A DNA stretch of 64,000 nucleotides from Ignavibacterium sp. (GTDB lineage Bacteria > Bacteroidota > Ignavibacteria > Ignavibacteriales > Ignavibacteriaceae): the NCBI GenBank assembly GCA_032027145.1, contig JAVSMP010000001.1:2423116-2487115 (forward strand), given 5' to 3'. Within the stretch, counting starts at the first letter, position 1. Every line of letters starts with the position of its first letter. Position numbers and translations under genes: made by a program. The notes below the pieces were generated by a model. The model was not told the DNA's origin. It did no database searches and saw only the letters and a list, made by a program, of their open reading frames with translations. Positions 45,300-54,083 of this stretch are shown here, piece after piece.

Positions 45300-47369
45300 A
45301 TGGCTAAGAATAATAATCAGGGTATTCAAAAATTATTAGACTACTGGGAACCTCCTGATAACATTAAAGAACCAATTGGTTGTATTGCTACAACTTTTAC
45401 ATTTGATTCTAGTTTCTTTGAGGAACAATGTCTTACAAGATTCGTTAAAATGGAATCAGATGCTTTTTCGGATGGTCCCGCTTATTTAATAGAACGTGAA
45501 GAAAAATTCTCAGCATTAAAATGTGCTTCGGTTTTGGTTGATGCAAACCATTGTAGAGGGAAAAGAAGTCTGCGATGGGATCTTTTACCTTTTAAATCTA
45601 ACCATGGAGTACTTCACGCAAAGATTTCGCTATTGTATTGGGTAAATTATGTAAGAATTATAATAGGTTCTGCTAATCTTACTGAGGATGGTTATAGAAA
45701 AAATCAGGAGGTTTTTGGTGTTGTTGATTTCTATCAGGATTCAGAAGCGCCTTACGATTTTTTAACTCAGACTCTTGAGTATTTAAGTTTATTAATTGAA
45801 CAAAGCCAATACGATATTCAAAGTACGGCAGTAGATCGATATAGAGAATTTATAACTCTGGTTACTAAAAATTCGCGTAGTTGGAATAAAGAAAAGAAAT
45901 TTAATAAGAAAAAAGATGTTGCAATTCATCCGATCTTTACTCATCAAAATTCAAACGATTTGTTAAATCAGGTTAAAAAAGTATGGTATGAATATGCGAC
46001 AAGACCTCCTAAGTGGGCATATATAAATAGTCCCTTTTTCGATCCTCCCAATGCTGAGAATAAACCTGCGAAAAAAATATGGGAGATTCTTAATCAAAGG
46101 GGAAATGCTGAAGTTCAATACAATATAATTGCCGAAGATGATAAAGCAGTTGAAAATAAGCTGGTACTTTATGCTCCCGAAAGTTTAGACTACGCACCTG
46201 AAAACCGAAGTGAAGCATATGTGAATTTTGCAACACTTAGTGAGTGGGAAAATAAACGGTACAGACCAATACATATGAAATCCATTTTTCTTGAAAACGA
46301 AAATTGGTATTTCTATATAATTGGTTCAAGTAACTTCACATCAGCCGGATTAGCCTTGGGAAAACAAAAGAATTATGAAGCAAACATTTTATATGTAACA
46401 AATTCAATAAAAAACAAAGATGGAGAAAAATCATTAATTAATGCCTATATGGATGGTGAATTAATTGATGATGGGTTAATACTTGAATGGATTCCCAGAG
46501 AAGATGAGGATAAGTCTACAGAAGACCAACTACCTACTCTTCATAAAGCTTTCAAATCGGCTTCGTTAAATTTCAAAAGGGATAAGTTTATTATTGAGTT
46601 AGACCTTGATCAGGAGATAATGCCTAAATCATTTTACATTTATGATGAGCTGATGAAAAAAGAATTATATAATTCAGATGAATGGAAAAATGTTGGAAAA
46701 CCTTCAAATGTAATTATTGAATATGAAGAGCAAAGACCACCTTCTGGACTATTTGTAAAATGGGATAAGTTAAGTGTAACAGTTTGGTGGCCGATAAACA
46801 TATTAAATTCTTCAGTTCTTCCACCACCTGAGGAGCTCAAAGATTTACCATTAGAAGTGCTGCTCAATGTGCTATCCTCCTCGAAACCTCCGCATAGAGT
46901 GATTAGCGAATGGTTAAAGAAACAAAAGAAAACAAATGGTGAATCTGACGCCAGTCCACTTATAGATCCGCATAAACGAGTTAACACTTCAACATTTCTT
47001 CTGCAAAGAACAAGAAAAATTTCTTATGCGCTAACTGCATTAAAAGAAAAACTTCAAAAACCGATATATACCATTGAAAGTTTGAATTGGCGAATATTCG
47101 GACCAGTTGGTGTAAAAGCACTTTGTAAAGCAATTACCGAGACCGCAAAATCAGAGGAAGAAAAAGCTTTTCTACTCACTGAAATTGTTTTTGAGTTAAA
47201 AAATGTAAAACCGCATATTTCCAAAGAGACTATAAGCAAGTCAGAGTACAAGAAAACTATAGATGAAATAACTAGTGAGTTAAAAAAGGAAATTGACAAT
47301 CTGGATTTAACTAAGGACCAACAGTTGAACGACTACATTACGAGTGTTTTCCAGGAAATTGAGAAATGA
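45300..47369 (+). CDS. Two-HKD phospholipase-D/Tdp1-like nuclease
   Basis: The 689-aa protein has two HKD-type motifs: HAKISLLYW with IIIGSANLTEDGYR (H106, K108) and HMKSIFLEN with IGSSNFTSAGLALG (H325, K327). The two-motif layout with GSANLT and SSNFT resembles Tdp1-like and DrmC-like PLD enzymes, which cut or release phosphodiester bonds. The C-terminal third is a long helical part (~530-689). It overlaps the following helicase gene by 4 bp (ATGA), which indicates translational coupling. A DNA-end nuclease role is inferred. Confidence 0.82.
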   Translation: MAKNNNQGIQKLLDYWEPPDNIKEPIGCIATTFTFDSSFFEEQCLTRFVKMESDAFSDGPAYLIEREEKFSALKCASVLVDANHCRGKRSLRWDLLPFKSNHGVLHAKISLLYWVNYVRIIIGSANLTEDGYRKNQEVFGVVDFYQDSEAPYDFLTQTLEYLSLLIEQSQYDIQSTAVDRYREFITLVTKNSRSWNKEKKFNKKKDVAIHPIFTHQNSNDLLNQVKKVWYEYATRPPKWAYINSPFFDPPNAENKPAKKIWEILNQRGNAEVQYNIIAEDDKAVENKLVLYAPESLDYAPENRSEAYVNFATLSEWENKRYRPIHMKSIFLENENWYFYIIGSSNFTSAGLALGKQKNYEANILYVTNSIKNKDGEKSLINAYMDGELIDDGLILEWIPREDEDKSTEDQLPTLHKAFKSASLNFKRDKFIIELDLDQEIMPKSFYIYDELMKKELYNSDEWKNVGKPSNVIIEYEEQRPPSGLFVKWDKLSVTVWWPINILNSSVLPPPEELKDLPLEVLLNVLSSSKPPHRVISEWLKKQKKTNGESDASPLIDPHKRVNTSTFLLQRTRKISYALTALKEKLQKPIYTIESLNWRIFGPVGVKALCKAITETAKSEEEKAFLLTEIVFELKNVKPHISKETISKSEYKKTIDEITSELKKEIDNLDLTKDQQLNDYITSVFQEIEK

Positions 47370-50167
47370 GTTATAGCTACAGTTTTGAAAATAATATAGA
47401 TCTTTTTGTAAAGGACAGAATTTCTTTTGAGGATGCTAAGAGGCAAATGGCGACCACTCGGGAAATTCTGATGAGGTTAGAAAACCAACCAGGACTCATA
47501 CTTGCAGATGAAGTTGGAATGGGTAAAACATTTATCGCGTTAGCAGTGGCTGTTTCAATAGCATTGCAGGATTCTCAAAAAAGACCAGTCGTTGTTATGG
47601 TGCCAACCTCGCTCAGAGATAAATGGCCTAAAGACTTTAATTTATTTAAAGAAAAGTGTTTGCCGCTAAATTTATCTAACAAACTTACATATGGTTTTTC
47701 GGATAAAGCAGTTGATTTTTTGAAATTCCTGGATGATCCTAAAGAGAGAATGAAGTCAATTGTTTTTCTTACTCACGGGGCTATGAGTCGAGGTCTTACT
47801 GATGGGTGGGTTAAACTGGCTATTATAAAACGTGCTCTGTTTAACAGGAAAGATACTCGTTTATTGAAAAAAGCATTATCACGTATTCTAGGAGATTTGC
47901 TATTTCTAAAATGGGCAACCAAAGATGAAAATATGTGGATTGATTTATTAGAAAGCCATACAGAGAAGTGGTTAAATATAATTCGTGATTATGGAGTTGA
48001 TCCCGAAGGAGACAATGACAGCTCATCGGATGATGACCCCGTACCAGAAGCAATAACAAAAGTTCTTGAAGAATTACCAACAATTTATTTTGAAGAATTA
48101 TATCAAGCCATTTGCAATATTCCTAAGAAATCATCTCCATATCTGAATGAAAGAATAAAAACTACACGTGCAATATTAAATGAAAACATAAGAGACATTT
48201 GGGAAAAAACAGTCAGATCACTAAGTGTTAAATTACCGTTGCTTATACTGGACGAGGCTCATCATTTAAAAAATGCACGAACTCGACTGGCCTCACTATT
48301 TAATACGGAAGATTCAATTGAAGATGCAGATGAGTTTTCTAAGGGTTCATTATCAGGAATATTCGAAAGAATGCTTTTTCTAACAGCCACTCCTTTTCAA
48401 TTGGGCCATCATGAACTTTGTTCAGTTCTTGATCGATTTTCCGGTATCTCTTGGTCGGGACAAAGATCACCATCAATTACACTTACTGAGTATAAAACTG
48501 AAATTGATGAATTAAGAAGCAGATTAGATAAAACGCAAGTAAGCTCATTGAGATTGGAATCTGCCTGGAGCAGAATGCAAATTAAATCCAATAATTCAAT
48601 AGATGTTGATACTTGGTGGGATAGGATTCTTGATAAAGGAAATAAGGACCCTGATATAGATGATCTAATTCAAAAGATTGAAGATGTAAAAAGTAGTGTG
48701 AAAAATGCGGAAATATTGTTGAAGAAATATGTTATAAGACACAATAAGAGCAAATATTTGCCTGGAGATTTTGCTAATGTTAAACGACGAGAGAATCTTA
48801 TTGGTAAAGCAATACTTGATGACATAACGTCTTCAGATGAGATTGATGGATTGAGCATTAAAGATAATTGCATATTACCATTCCTGCTGGCATCGAGAGC
48901 AGCTGTGCTTAATGCTGCAGCAAGGCCTGTGTTTGCCGAGGGATTGGCATCTAGTTATGAGGCTTTCTTAAATACTAGAAAGTCAAAGGTTACAACCGAT
49001 AGTGATGATGAAGAAATTTCAATAGATAATTATAATGAGTGGTATCATTCAAATATAGAAAAGTATATTTCTACTGAATTACAAAATTCATCTGAAATTA
49101 CTCATCCTAAAGTATCAGCCACAGTCAAAAAAGCAGTAGAGCTATGGATGAAAGGTGAAAAAGTATTAATATTTTGTCACTATATAGCTACTGGAAAGTC
49201 TTTAAGACAATATATCTCTTATTCACTCAATAAATATATTCAGGAAGAAGCAGCTAAAAAACTAGGATGTGACTTATCAGAGACAGAGAAGAGACTTGAT
49301 AATATCGGCAAACGATTCTCAACTAAGGATTCGCAATTCATGTTGGCCTTTGAGAATGAAATGAACACGATGATAAAGAACTATCATTCAATTAAAAAGC
49401 ATAAAGATGATGTGATTGAAATTATAAAAAGATATATAAGGACGCCTTCATTTCTGATTAGATTTTTCCCACTTGATATGCAGGAGAGATTCAGCAAAGA
49501 AACACTTTTGGAGGCAATGGGAAATAAGGATCTTTCCGGAATTACATTAAGAGAAACGATTCTTGACTTTTTTAATTTTCTGGAAAATAAGTGTGGAGTG
49601 AATGAAAGAGAAAAGTATATCGGAGCTTTATTGGATATACAAACAGGAAATATACTAAGTGCTGATGCACGCAAATTTTTGATGGATGATGAAATTCAAA
49701 ACGAAAGGACTGAACTACTAATACCCAATGTAAGATTGGTAAATGGAGATACAAAGTCAGAAACCCGGCAAAATCTGATGTTGACCTTCAATACTCCATT
49801 TTATCCAGATATATTAATTACAAGCAGTGTTCTAGCAGAAGGAGTTGATTTACATTTAAACTGTCGATTTATAATTCACCACGATTTATCTTGGAATCCT
49901 AGTACACTGGAACAAAGAACTGGTCGCATTGATAGAATTGGCTCAAAAACTGAAAGATCTGGAAAATCAATCAATGTTTTTATTCCATATGTATCTGAAA
50001 CCCAGGATGAAAAAATGTATAGAGTAGTTATGGATAGAGAGAAATGGTTCAAGATTGTAATGGGCGATAATTATAAAGCAGATGTCAAATCAACGGATAA
50101 AATCTCGGAAAGAATTCCCTTGCCCAGCAAACTTACTGAAGAATTAGCGTTTAACTTAGAGATTTAG
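47366..50167 (+). CDS. SNF2-type helicase paired with the PLD protein
   Basis: The 933-aa protein has GLILADEVGMGKT (Walker A 51-55), DEAHHLKN (DEAH 296-299), LTATPFQLG, EGVDLHLN and QRTGRIDRIG (from residue ~850). These define a complete SF2/SNF2 motor. Long insertions lie between the two halves (residues ~370-620). It is a second, distinct motor from the DrmD-like one. Its start overlaps the PLD stop. The pair resembles helicase-nuclease defence modules, but it does not match a system I can name. It is the last of the tightly packed genes. Confidence 0.82.
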   Translation: MSYSYSFENNIDLFVKDRISFEDAKRQMATTREILMRLENQPGLILADEVGMGKTFIALAVAVSIALQDSQKRPVVVMVPTSLRDKWPKDFNLFKEKCLPLNLSNKLTYGFSDKAVDFLKFLDDPKERMKSIVFLTHGAMSRGLTDGWVKLAIIKRALFNRKDTRLLKKALSRILGDLLFLKWATKDENMWIDLLESHTEKWLNIIRDYGVDPEGDNDSSSDDDPVPEAITKVLEELPTIYFEELYQAICNIPKKSSPYLNERIKTTRAILNENIRDIWEKTVRSLSVKLPLLILDEAHHLKNARTRLASLFNTEDSIEDADEFSKGSLSGIFERMLFLTATPFQLGHHELCSVLDRFSGISWSGQRSPSITLTEYKTEIDELRSRLDKTQVSSLRLESAWSRMQIKSNNSIDVDTWWDRILDKGNKDPDIDDLIQKIEDVKSSVKNAEILLKKYVIRHNKSKYLPGDFANVKRRENLIGKAILDDITSSDEIDGLSIKDNCILPFLLASRAAVLNAAARPVFAEGLASSYEAFLNTRKSKVTTDSDDEEISIDNYNEWYHSNIEKYISTELQNSSEITHPKVSATVKKAVELWMKGEKVLIFCHYIATGKSLRQYISYSLNKYIQEEAAKKLGCDLSETEKRLDNIGKRFSTKDSQFMLAFENEMNTMIKNYHSIKKHKDDVIEIIKRYIRTPSFLIRFFPLDMQERFSKETLLEAMGNKDLSGITLRETILDFFNFLENKCGVNEREKYIGALLDIQTGNILSADARKFLMDDEIQNERTELLIPNVRLVNGDTKSETRQNLMLTFNTPFYPDILITSSVLAEGVDLHLNCRFIIHHDLSWNPSTLEQRTGRIDRIGSKTERSGKSINVFIPYVSETQDEKMYRVVMDREKWFKIVMGDNYKADVKSTDKISERIPLPSKLTEELAFNLEI

Positions 50168-50194
50168 AAAATTATTAAATTTAGTTGAAAAATA

Positions 50195-50590
50195 ATGGCA
50201 GAAATAGCAAGAAATAGCACAGGTTTATCAGGCGAATATTTTGTTGCAGCTGAATTGCTTCGTAGGGGATTTAATGTTGCAATAACTATGGGCAACGCAA
50301 AGGCAATAGATTTAATTGCTGAGAAAAAAGGGAAGACCTTTCCAATACAAGTGAAATCTATTTACAAAAAGAAAAATGTAGGTTGGCCAATACTTAAAAG
50401 TAAAGTTAAAAGAAATCATTTTTATGTTTTCGTAAATCTTAATGCTGATAAGATGGAAGAGCCGGTATATTTTATTTGTACTGCTGCTGAGGCAAAGAGA
50501 AATATAAAAGAGTATTCAACCAGAGGGATATTGAATATGTATTTAATTAACAATGATAAATTCAAGAGTCGGTGGGATAAGATTAAATAA
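50195..50590 (+). CDS. Small PD-(D/E)XK nuclease-like protein
   Basis: The 131-aa protein has the small PD-(D/E)XK layout: E13 in STGLSGEYFVAAELLRR, D36 in KAIDLIAEKKG, and the QVKSIYKKKN strand with K48 about ten residues later. Similar small proteins are labelled intron- or mobile-element endonucleases, and as holliday-junction-like or DUF4365-type enzymes. It may cut DNA. It is 28 bp after the helicase gene and is likely part of the same transcript. Confidence 0.65.
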   Translation: MAEIARNSTGLSGEYFVAAELLRRGFNVAITMGNAKAIDLIAEKKGKTFPIQVKSIYKKKNVGWPILKSKVKRNHFYVFVNLNADKMEEPVYFICTAAEAKRNIKEYSTRGILNMYLINNDKFKSRWDKIK

Positions 50591-50617
50591 TTCTATAATT
50601 TGAAAAATTAAATAAAT

Positions 50618-51400
50618 ATGCTCGGCGCAATAACAGGCGACATAATTGGTTCGATCTATGAATTCATAGACACGAAACCAGAAATGGATTTCACTCTGTT
50701 TACTAATGAATCCTTCTTTACAGATGATTCGGTTTTAACTGTTGCTTTGGCTGACAGTATATTATCTGGCACTGTTTATAGAATAAAACTTCTCGAGTAT
50801 TACCATCAGTATCCGGATTGTAGCTATGGATTAAGATTTCACGAATGGGTAAACAGTAAAAACCCACAGCCTTATAATAGCTGGGGAAACGGATCAGCTA
50901 TGCGGGTTAGTCCTGTTGGCTGGGCTTATAATGATCTTGAAACAGTCTTACAAAAAGCAAAAGAGAGTGCAGAAGTAACGCATAATCATCCTCAAGGAAT
51001 TAAGGGTGCTCAATCAACTGCTGCTTCAATATTTCTTGCACGCACAAAAAATTCCAAAAAAGAAATAAAAGAATTCGTAGAAAAGAATTTTGAGTATAAT
51101 CTAGATTTGGATCTTGAAGAATTAAGAGAAAATTATCGCTTCAATGAAAGTTGCCAGGATACTGTACCTCAAGCAATCTTCACTTTTTTAATCTCAGATT
51201 CTTTCGAAGACTCAATTAGGAAAGCAATTTATATCGGCGGTGATTCTGATACACTTGCTGCAATTAACGGATCAATAGCAGAAGCTTTTTATGGCGGAGT
51301 TCCGCAAGAGATTAAGGTAGAGATTTATAAAAGGTTGGATGAAAGATTAATGGCTGTCAGCGCTAACTTTATTGAAAAGTATATGTCATATATTTATTGA
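50618..51400 (+). CDS. ADP-ribosylglycohydrolase family protein
   Basis: The 260-aa protein has the family's metal-binding signatures: FTDDS (residues 34-38) and GGDSDTLAAINGSIAEA (~210-226), plus NSWGNGSAMRVSPVG and VTHNHPQGIKGAQ. Members remove ADP-ribose from proteins (DraG-like) or from other substrates. Its position after SIR2- and TIR-type genes, both NAD+ consuming, suggests relief or clean-up of ADP-ribose signals; this is inferred. A perfect-stem terminator follows. Confidence 0.88.
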   Translation: MLGAITGDIIGSIYEFIDTKPEMDFTLFTNESFFTDDSVLTVALADSILSGTVYRIKLLEYYHQYPDCSYGLRFHEWVNSKNPQPYNSWGNGSAMRVSPVGWAYNDLETVLQKAKESAEVTHNHPQGIKGAQSTAASIFLARTKNSKKEIKEFVEKNFEYNLDLDLEELRENYRFNESCQDTVPQAIFTFLISDSFEDSIRKAIYIGGDSDTLAAINGSIAEAFYGGVPQEIKVEIYKRLDERLMAVSANFIEKYMSYIY

Positions 51401-51413
51401 GCTTTAATCAAAT

Positions 51414-51444
51414 AACCCCTGCTGATTGTGGGGGTTAATTTTTT
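51414..51444 (+). terminator. Intrinsic terminator after the ADP-ribosylglycohydrolase gene
   Basis: AACCCC at 51414-51419 pairs with GGGGTT at 51431-51436 and a T-run follows to 51444. It closes the defence-type run and separates it from the AlkB-like gene. Confidence 0.85.
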
Positions 51445-51474
51445 ATATTCCATATTATAAAAAGGAATAATTTT

Positions 51475-52023
51475 ATGTTCGGAATATCAGGACTATTGTA
51501 CATTCCAGATTATATCACGTCCGATGAAGAATCAACTCTATTAAAAACAATAAATAAACAGCAGTGGGATAATACACTAAGCAGACGAGTGCAGCATTAT
51601 GGTTATCGATACGACTATAAAGCCAGAACAGTGACTCCTGAGATGTACATTGGAGCTTTACCTAAGTGGTTAAATGATCTGGCTGTTCAATTACATAATG
51701 ATGGCTTGTGTGAAGAAGCTCCAGACCAGGTTATTGTGAATGAGTATCAGCCAGGGCAAGGGATATCTGCACACATCGATTGTGAAAGTTGTTTTGGACC
51801 AAGAATATTCAGCTTGTCATTAGGAAGCACTGCGATAATGGAATTTACTCTTGAAGGAAAACCAAAGAAGGAAATACTACTAGATCGAAGATCTTTGGTG
51901 ATAATGTATGGTGATGCAAGATCAATTTGGAAGCATAGCATACCTGCTCGTTTGAAAGATAAAGGAATTGAAAGGGGAACAAGAATCAGCCTGACTTTTA
52001 GAAATGTTGAGAAAGATTTTTAA
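51475..52023 (+). CDS. AlkB-like Fe(II)/2-oxoglutarate dioxygenase
   Basis: The 182-aa protein has the AlkB core: H100-x-D102 in ISAHIDCE, H154 in IWKHSIPAR as the third iron ligand, and R170 in GTRISLTFR, which binds 2-oxoglutarate. AlkB proteins repair alkylated DNA or RNA bases by oxidative demethylation. An AAAGGA ribosome site precedes the start. It has its own transcript after the terminator, running toward the integrase gene, whose stop codon is only 4 bp away on the other strand. Confidence 0.92.
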   Translation: MFGISGLLYIPDYITSDEESTLLKTINKQQWDNTLSRRVQHYGYRYDYKARTVTPEMYIGALPKWLNDLAVQLHNDGLCEEAPDQVIVNEYQPGQGISAHIDCESCFGPRIFSLSLGSTAIMEFTLEGKPKKEILLDRRSLVIMYGDARSIWKHSIPARLKDKGIERGTRISLTFRNVEKDF

Positions 52024-52026
52024 GTT

Positions 52027-53124
52027 TTAGTTGCCATTCTGAATTTTATCTAGTTTCTCTGCCGTTTCTCTCATGTAATCAGGTGAAAAGTGAGCATAAA
52101 TTTTTGTTGATTCTAAGTCGGAATGAGATAAGAAATTCATCAGCTCATGGTAACTACCAATCTTCATAACAAAATTAGCTCCAAACGTATGTCTGAGCAT
52201 ATGAATGGTCCCTTTAAAATCAGTTTTAGACAATACTTTATTTAGCTTTTCATTAGGAGTGGCTTGGCGGATTTTCTTGCCCTTTTCATTCACAAATACA
52301 TAGCGAGAGTGTTTACCAACTTGTTGTTTCAATATTTCAAAGGCAGTTTTAGTCATTCGAATTGTGTGTATTTTTCCCGATTTAGTTTGAAATTCATCTG
52401 TAGAGATAATAGTCATCGTAGGATTATTTTCATCCATGGAAACATTATCCCATGTTAAATTTATTAGTTCCTTTTTGCGCAAACCTGTATAGACATAAAA
52501 TTTAAAGATTGGAACCCAGTATGGATCAAGATTTTCCCAGATTACTTTTAGCTGATCATCAGTATAATATTTAACAGTGTTTGTCTTTGGCACTTTAAAG
52601 GGAACAGTTTCAGATGCTGGATTGGTATCAATATATTTCTCCTTAATAGCATTATTAAACATTTCAATCAATAAATCTCGGAGTATATTAACAGTATTTT
52701 TATGCCATGGCTTCTTCTTATTAACTGGTTCATTGGTTAATCTATTAAAACACGCCTGCAAATATTTTGAAGATATTAGTATAATATTTTCACATGCTGG
52801 AGAAAAATATTTATACATAAACTTTTCAAATCCATCAAAATAATTTTTGTATCTACTATAAGTTGTTTTTCGAACAATACCTGATTTAGTATTTAAATAC
52901 TGAGCTATCAGTTCTTTTAAGGAAATGATCTTTGATTGAGCAGGATAAATGCCATGAATTCCTAATGTAAGTTTTTGTTGCCTATCCGCTCTTATTAATT
53001 CAGCATCTCTTTTATTGTGAGCAACAATTTCTCTTATTCTTTTTCCATTTAGGTTATAATCAAGCTGATATGATATTTTATTTTTGCGCCTTACTGGAAC
53101 TAGTTTTACAACAGGTACTTTCAT
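52027..53124 (-). CDS. int: Tyrosine recombinase (integrase) of the element
   Basis: The 365-aa protein has an N-terminal part with an arm-binding and core-binding layout (~1-170) and a catalytic domain with R216 (YTGLRKKEL), H308-x-x-R311 (HMLRHTFG), H334 (LSHSDLE) and the nucleophile Y343 (TKIYAHF). All key residues are present, so it is probably active. The gene reads away from tRNA-Leu(CAA), which it abuts by about 110 bp, the normal place of an integrase beside its attachment site. Direct repeats at 53162-53180 may be recombinase binding sites. Confidence 0.93.
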   Translation of the reverse strand: MKVPVVKLVPVRRKNKISYQLDYNLNGKRIREIVAHNKRDAELIRADRQQKLTLGIHGIYPAQSKIISLKELIAQYLNTKSGIVRKTTYSRYKNYFDGFEKFMYKYFSPACENIILISSKYLQACFNRLTNEPVNKKKPWHKNTVNILRDLLIEMFNNAIKEKYIDTNPASETVPFKVPKTNTVKYYTDDQLKVIWENLDPYWVPIFKFYVYTGLRKKELINLTWDNVSMDENNPTMTIISTDEFQTKSGKIHTIRMTKTAFEILKQQVGKHSRYVFVNEKGKKIRQATPNEKLNKVLSKTDFKGTIHMLRHTFGANFVMKIGSYHELMNFLSHSDLESTKIYAHFSPDYMRETAEKLDKIQNGN

Positions 53125-53161
53125 TATTTTTCCTAAATATTCCTAACTCTAAGTTAAAAAA

Positions 53162-53180
53162 TTGACACGTATTTGACACG
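53162..53180 (+). repeat. Two TTGACACG direct repeats before the integrase gene
   Basis: TTGACACG occurs at 53162-53169 and 53173-53180, spaced 11 bp apart, about one turn of DNA, 38 bp upstream of the integrase start. This could be arm or regulatory binding DNA for the integrase. Confidence 0.5.
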
Positions 53181-53200
53181 CGAGGAAAGTTTAAAATTAG

Positions 53201-53225
53201 AAAGGCCTTGTATTACAAGACCTTT
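53201..53225 (-). terminator. Stem-loop after tRNA-Leu
   Basis: Bases 53201-53225 form a near-perfect inverted repeat (AAAGGCCTTGTA / TACAAGACCTTT, one G-T type mismatch). On the minus strand it lies 11 bp after the tRNA 3' end, consistent with a tRNA terminator. Confidence 0.6.
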
Positions 53226-53236
53226 CGAGAATTGAG

Positions 53237-53322
53237 TACCGAAGGCCGGACTCGAACCGGCACCTGGTGTAAGCCAGACTGGATTTTGAGTCCAGCGCGT
53301 CTACCAATTCCGCCACTTCGGC
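53237..53322 (-). tRNA. tRNA-Leu (anticodon CAA)
   Basis: An 86-nt gene with acceptor stem GCCGAAG/CTTCGGT (first pair G-T), anticodon stem CTGGA/TCCAG around loop CTCAAAA (CAA anticodon), a leucine-type long variable arm, and a T-arm with GGTTCGAGTCC. CCA is not encoded. An integrase gene follows its 3' side, as in tRNA-targeted elements. Confidence 0.95.
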
Positions 53323-53508
53323 ATAAATAAATTCACTAAATCAAATCTTTTTGAAGCTTTGTATCAATACAAATTTCCAAAAATGATGTGCAAAAGATAA
53401 AAAAACTTAATTTAACTAACTAACAAAATAGTGCTTCAATAATAGAATTCTCTCTAAATGGTATAAAGTTTTTGAAACTTCTTTCGATAATAAGTTAGCA
53501 CCGGTTTA

Positions 53509-53524
53509 TGGCACAGTGATTGAA
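53509..53524 (+). promoter_or_regulatory. Sigma-54-like promoter before two small genes
   Basis: TGGCAC, five bases, then TTGAA has the full -24 box and correct spacing; the -12 box lacks the usual GC. A short leader with an ACAGGAG ribosome site leads to the start at 53554. Confidence 0.5.
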
Positions 53525-53553
53525 TAGCATAGTTTAAAACAACAGGAGTTATC

Positions 53554-53745
53554 ATGAAAAAAACTTACAACAACAAAACAAAAAAATTTAACAAGAAGCA
53601 GGATATGTTTATTCTTGTTAGCAAGTGGGATAATATAGAAGATTATTCAGAAGAAGAAATTGAAGATCTTCTCGAAGAGAATAATATTCCGGAAATATCA
53701 TATATAGAAGAAATTGAGAAACCAGAGTATATTATTTTTGATTAA
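53554..53745 (+). CDS. Small acidic protein, unknown
   Basis: The 63-aa product has a Lys-rich start (KKTYNNKTKKFNKKQD) followed by an acidic part (EDYSEEEIEDLLEENNIPEI). It has a good ACAGGAG ribosome site. No family recognised. It and the next small gene share the leader sequence AACAACAGG / AACAACAGGTATC and a promoter, so they form a pair. Confidence 0.6.
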   Translation: MKKTYNNKTKKFNKKQDMFILVSKWDNIEDYSEEEIEDLLEENNIPEISYIEEIEKPEYIIFD

Positions 53746-53762
53746 AAACAACAGGTATCAAA

Positions 53763-53972
53763 ATGAGTAAAACTTATATCGGACAAGACGGTCATTACGA
53801 TATTGAAGATGACGGCAGAGTTATCCAGAAGATGGTTAATGAGTTTGGAAGATTAACCGGTATTACAAAAGTATATTCAAATTTTAAAAAGATCCCAAAC
53901 TTATTAGATAGAAATAAGATCGAATATTTTCTTCAATTGCTCAATATTTATAAGGTCTCGGGACGGGTTTAA
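53763..53972 (+). CDS. Small protein, unknown
   Basis: The 69-aa product begins MSKTYIGQDGHYDIEDDGRV and is otherwise helical (IEYFLQLLNIYKV). No family recognised. It follows its partner by 17 bp after a repeated AACAGG leader. It stops 111 bp before the GlnRS gene. Confidence 0.6.
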   Translation: MSKTYIGQDGHYDIEDDGRVIQKMVNEFGRLTGITKVYSNFKKIPNLLDRNKIEYFLQLLNIYKVSGRV

Positions 53973-54083
53973 ACTTTTATTTACTACTTGTCCCCTGAGC
54001 CTTCACTCATAAATTACTTCCTGACAGCTATTACTCTTTAAATCATCTTTCTGTATTTTTGTATCAAACAACGATATTGAAAT

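Noticed and set aside
54054-54061. TATTTTTG as a definite Bacteroidota-type promoter for glnS.
   Set aside because: It fits the -7 element but such matches are frequent in AT-rich DNA; it is noted under glnS only.
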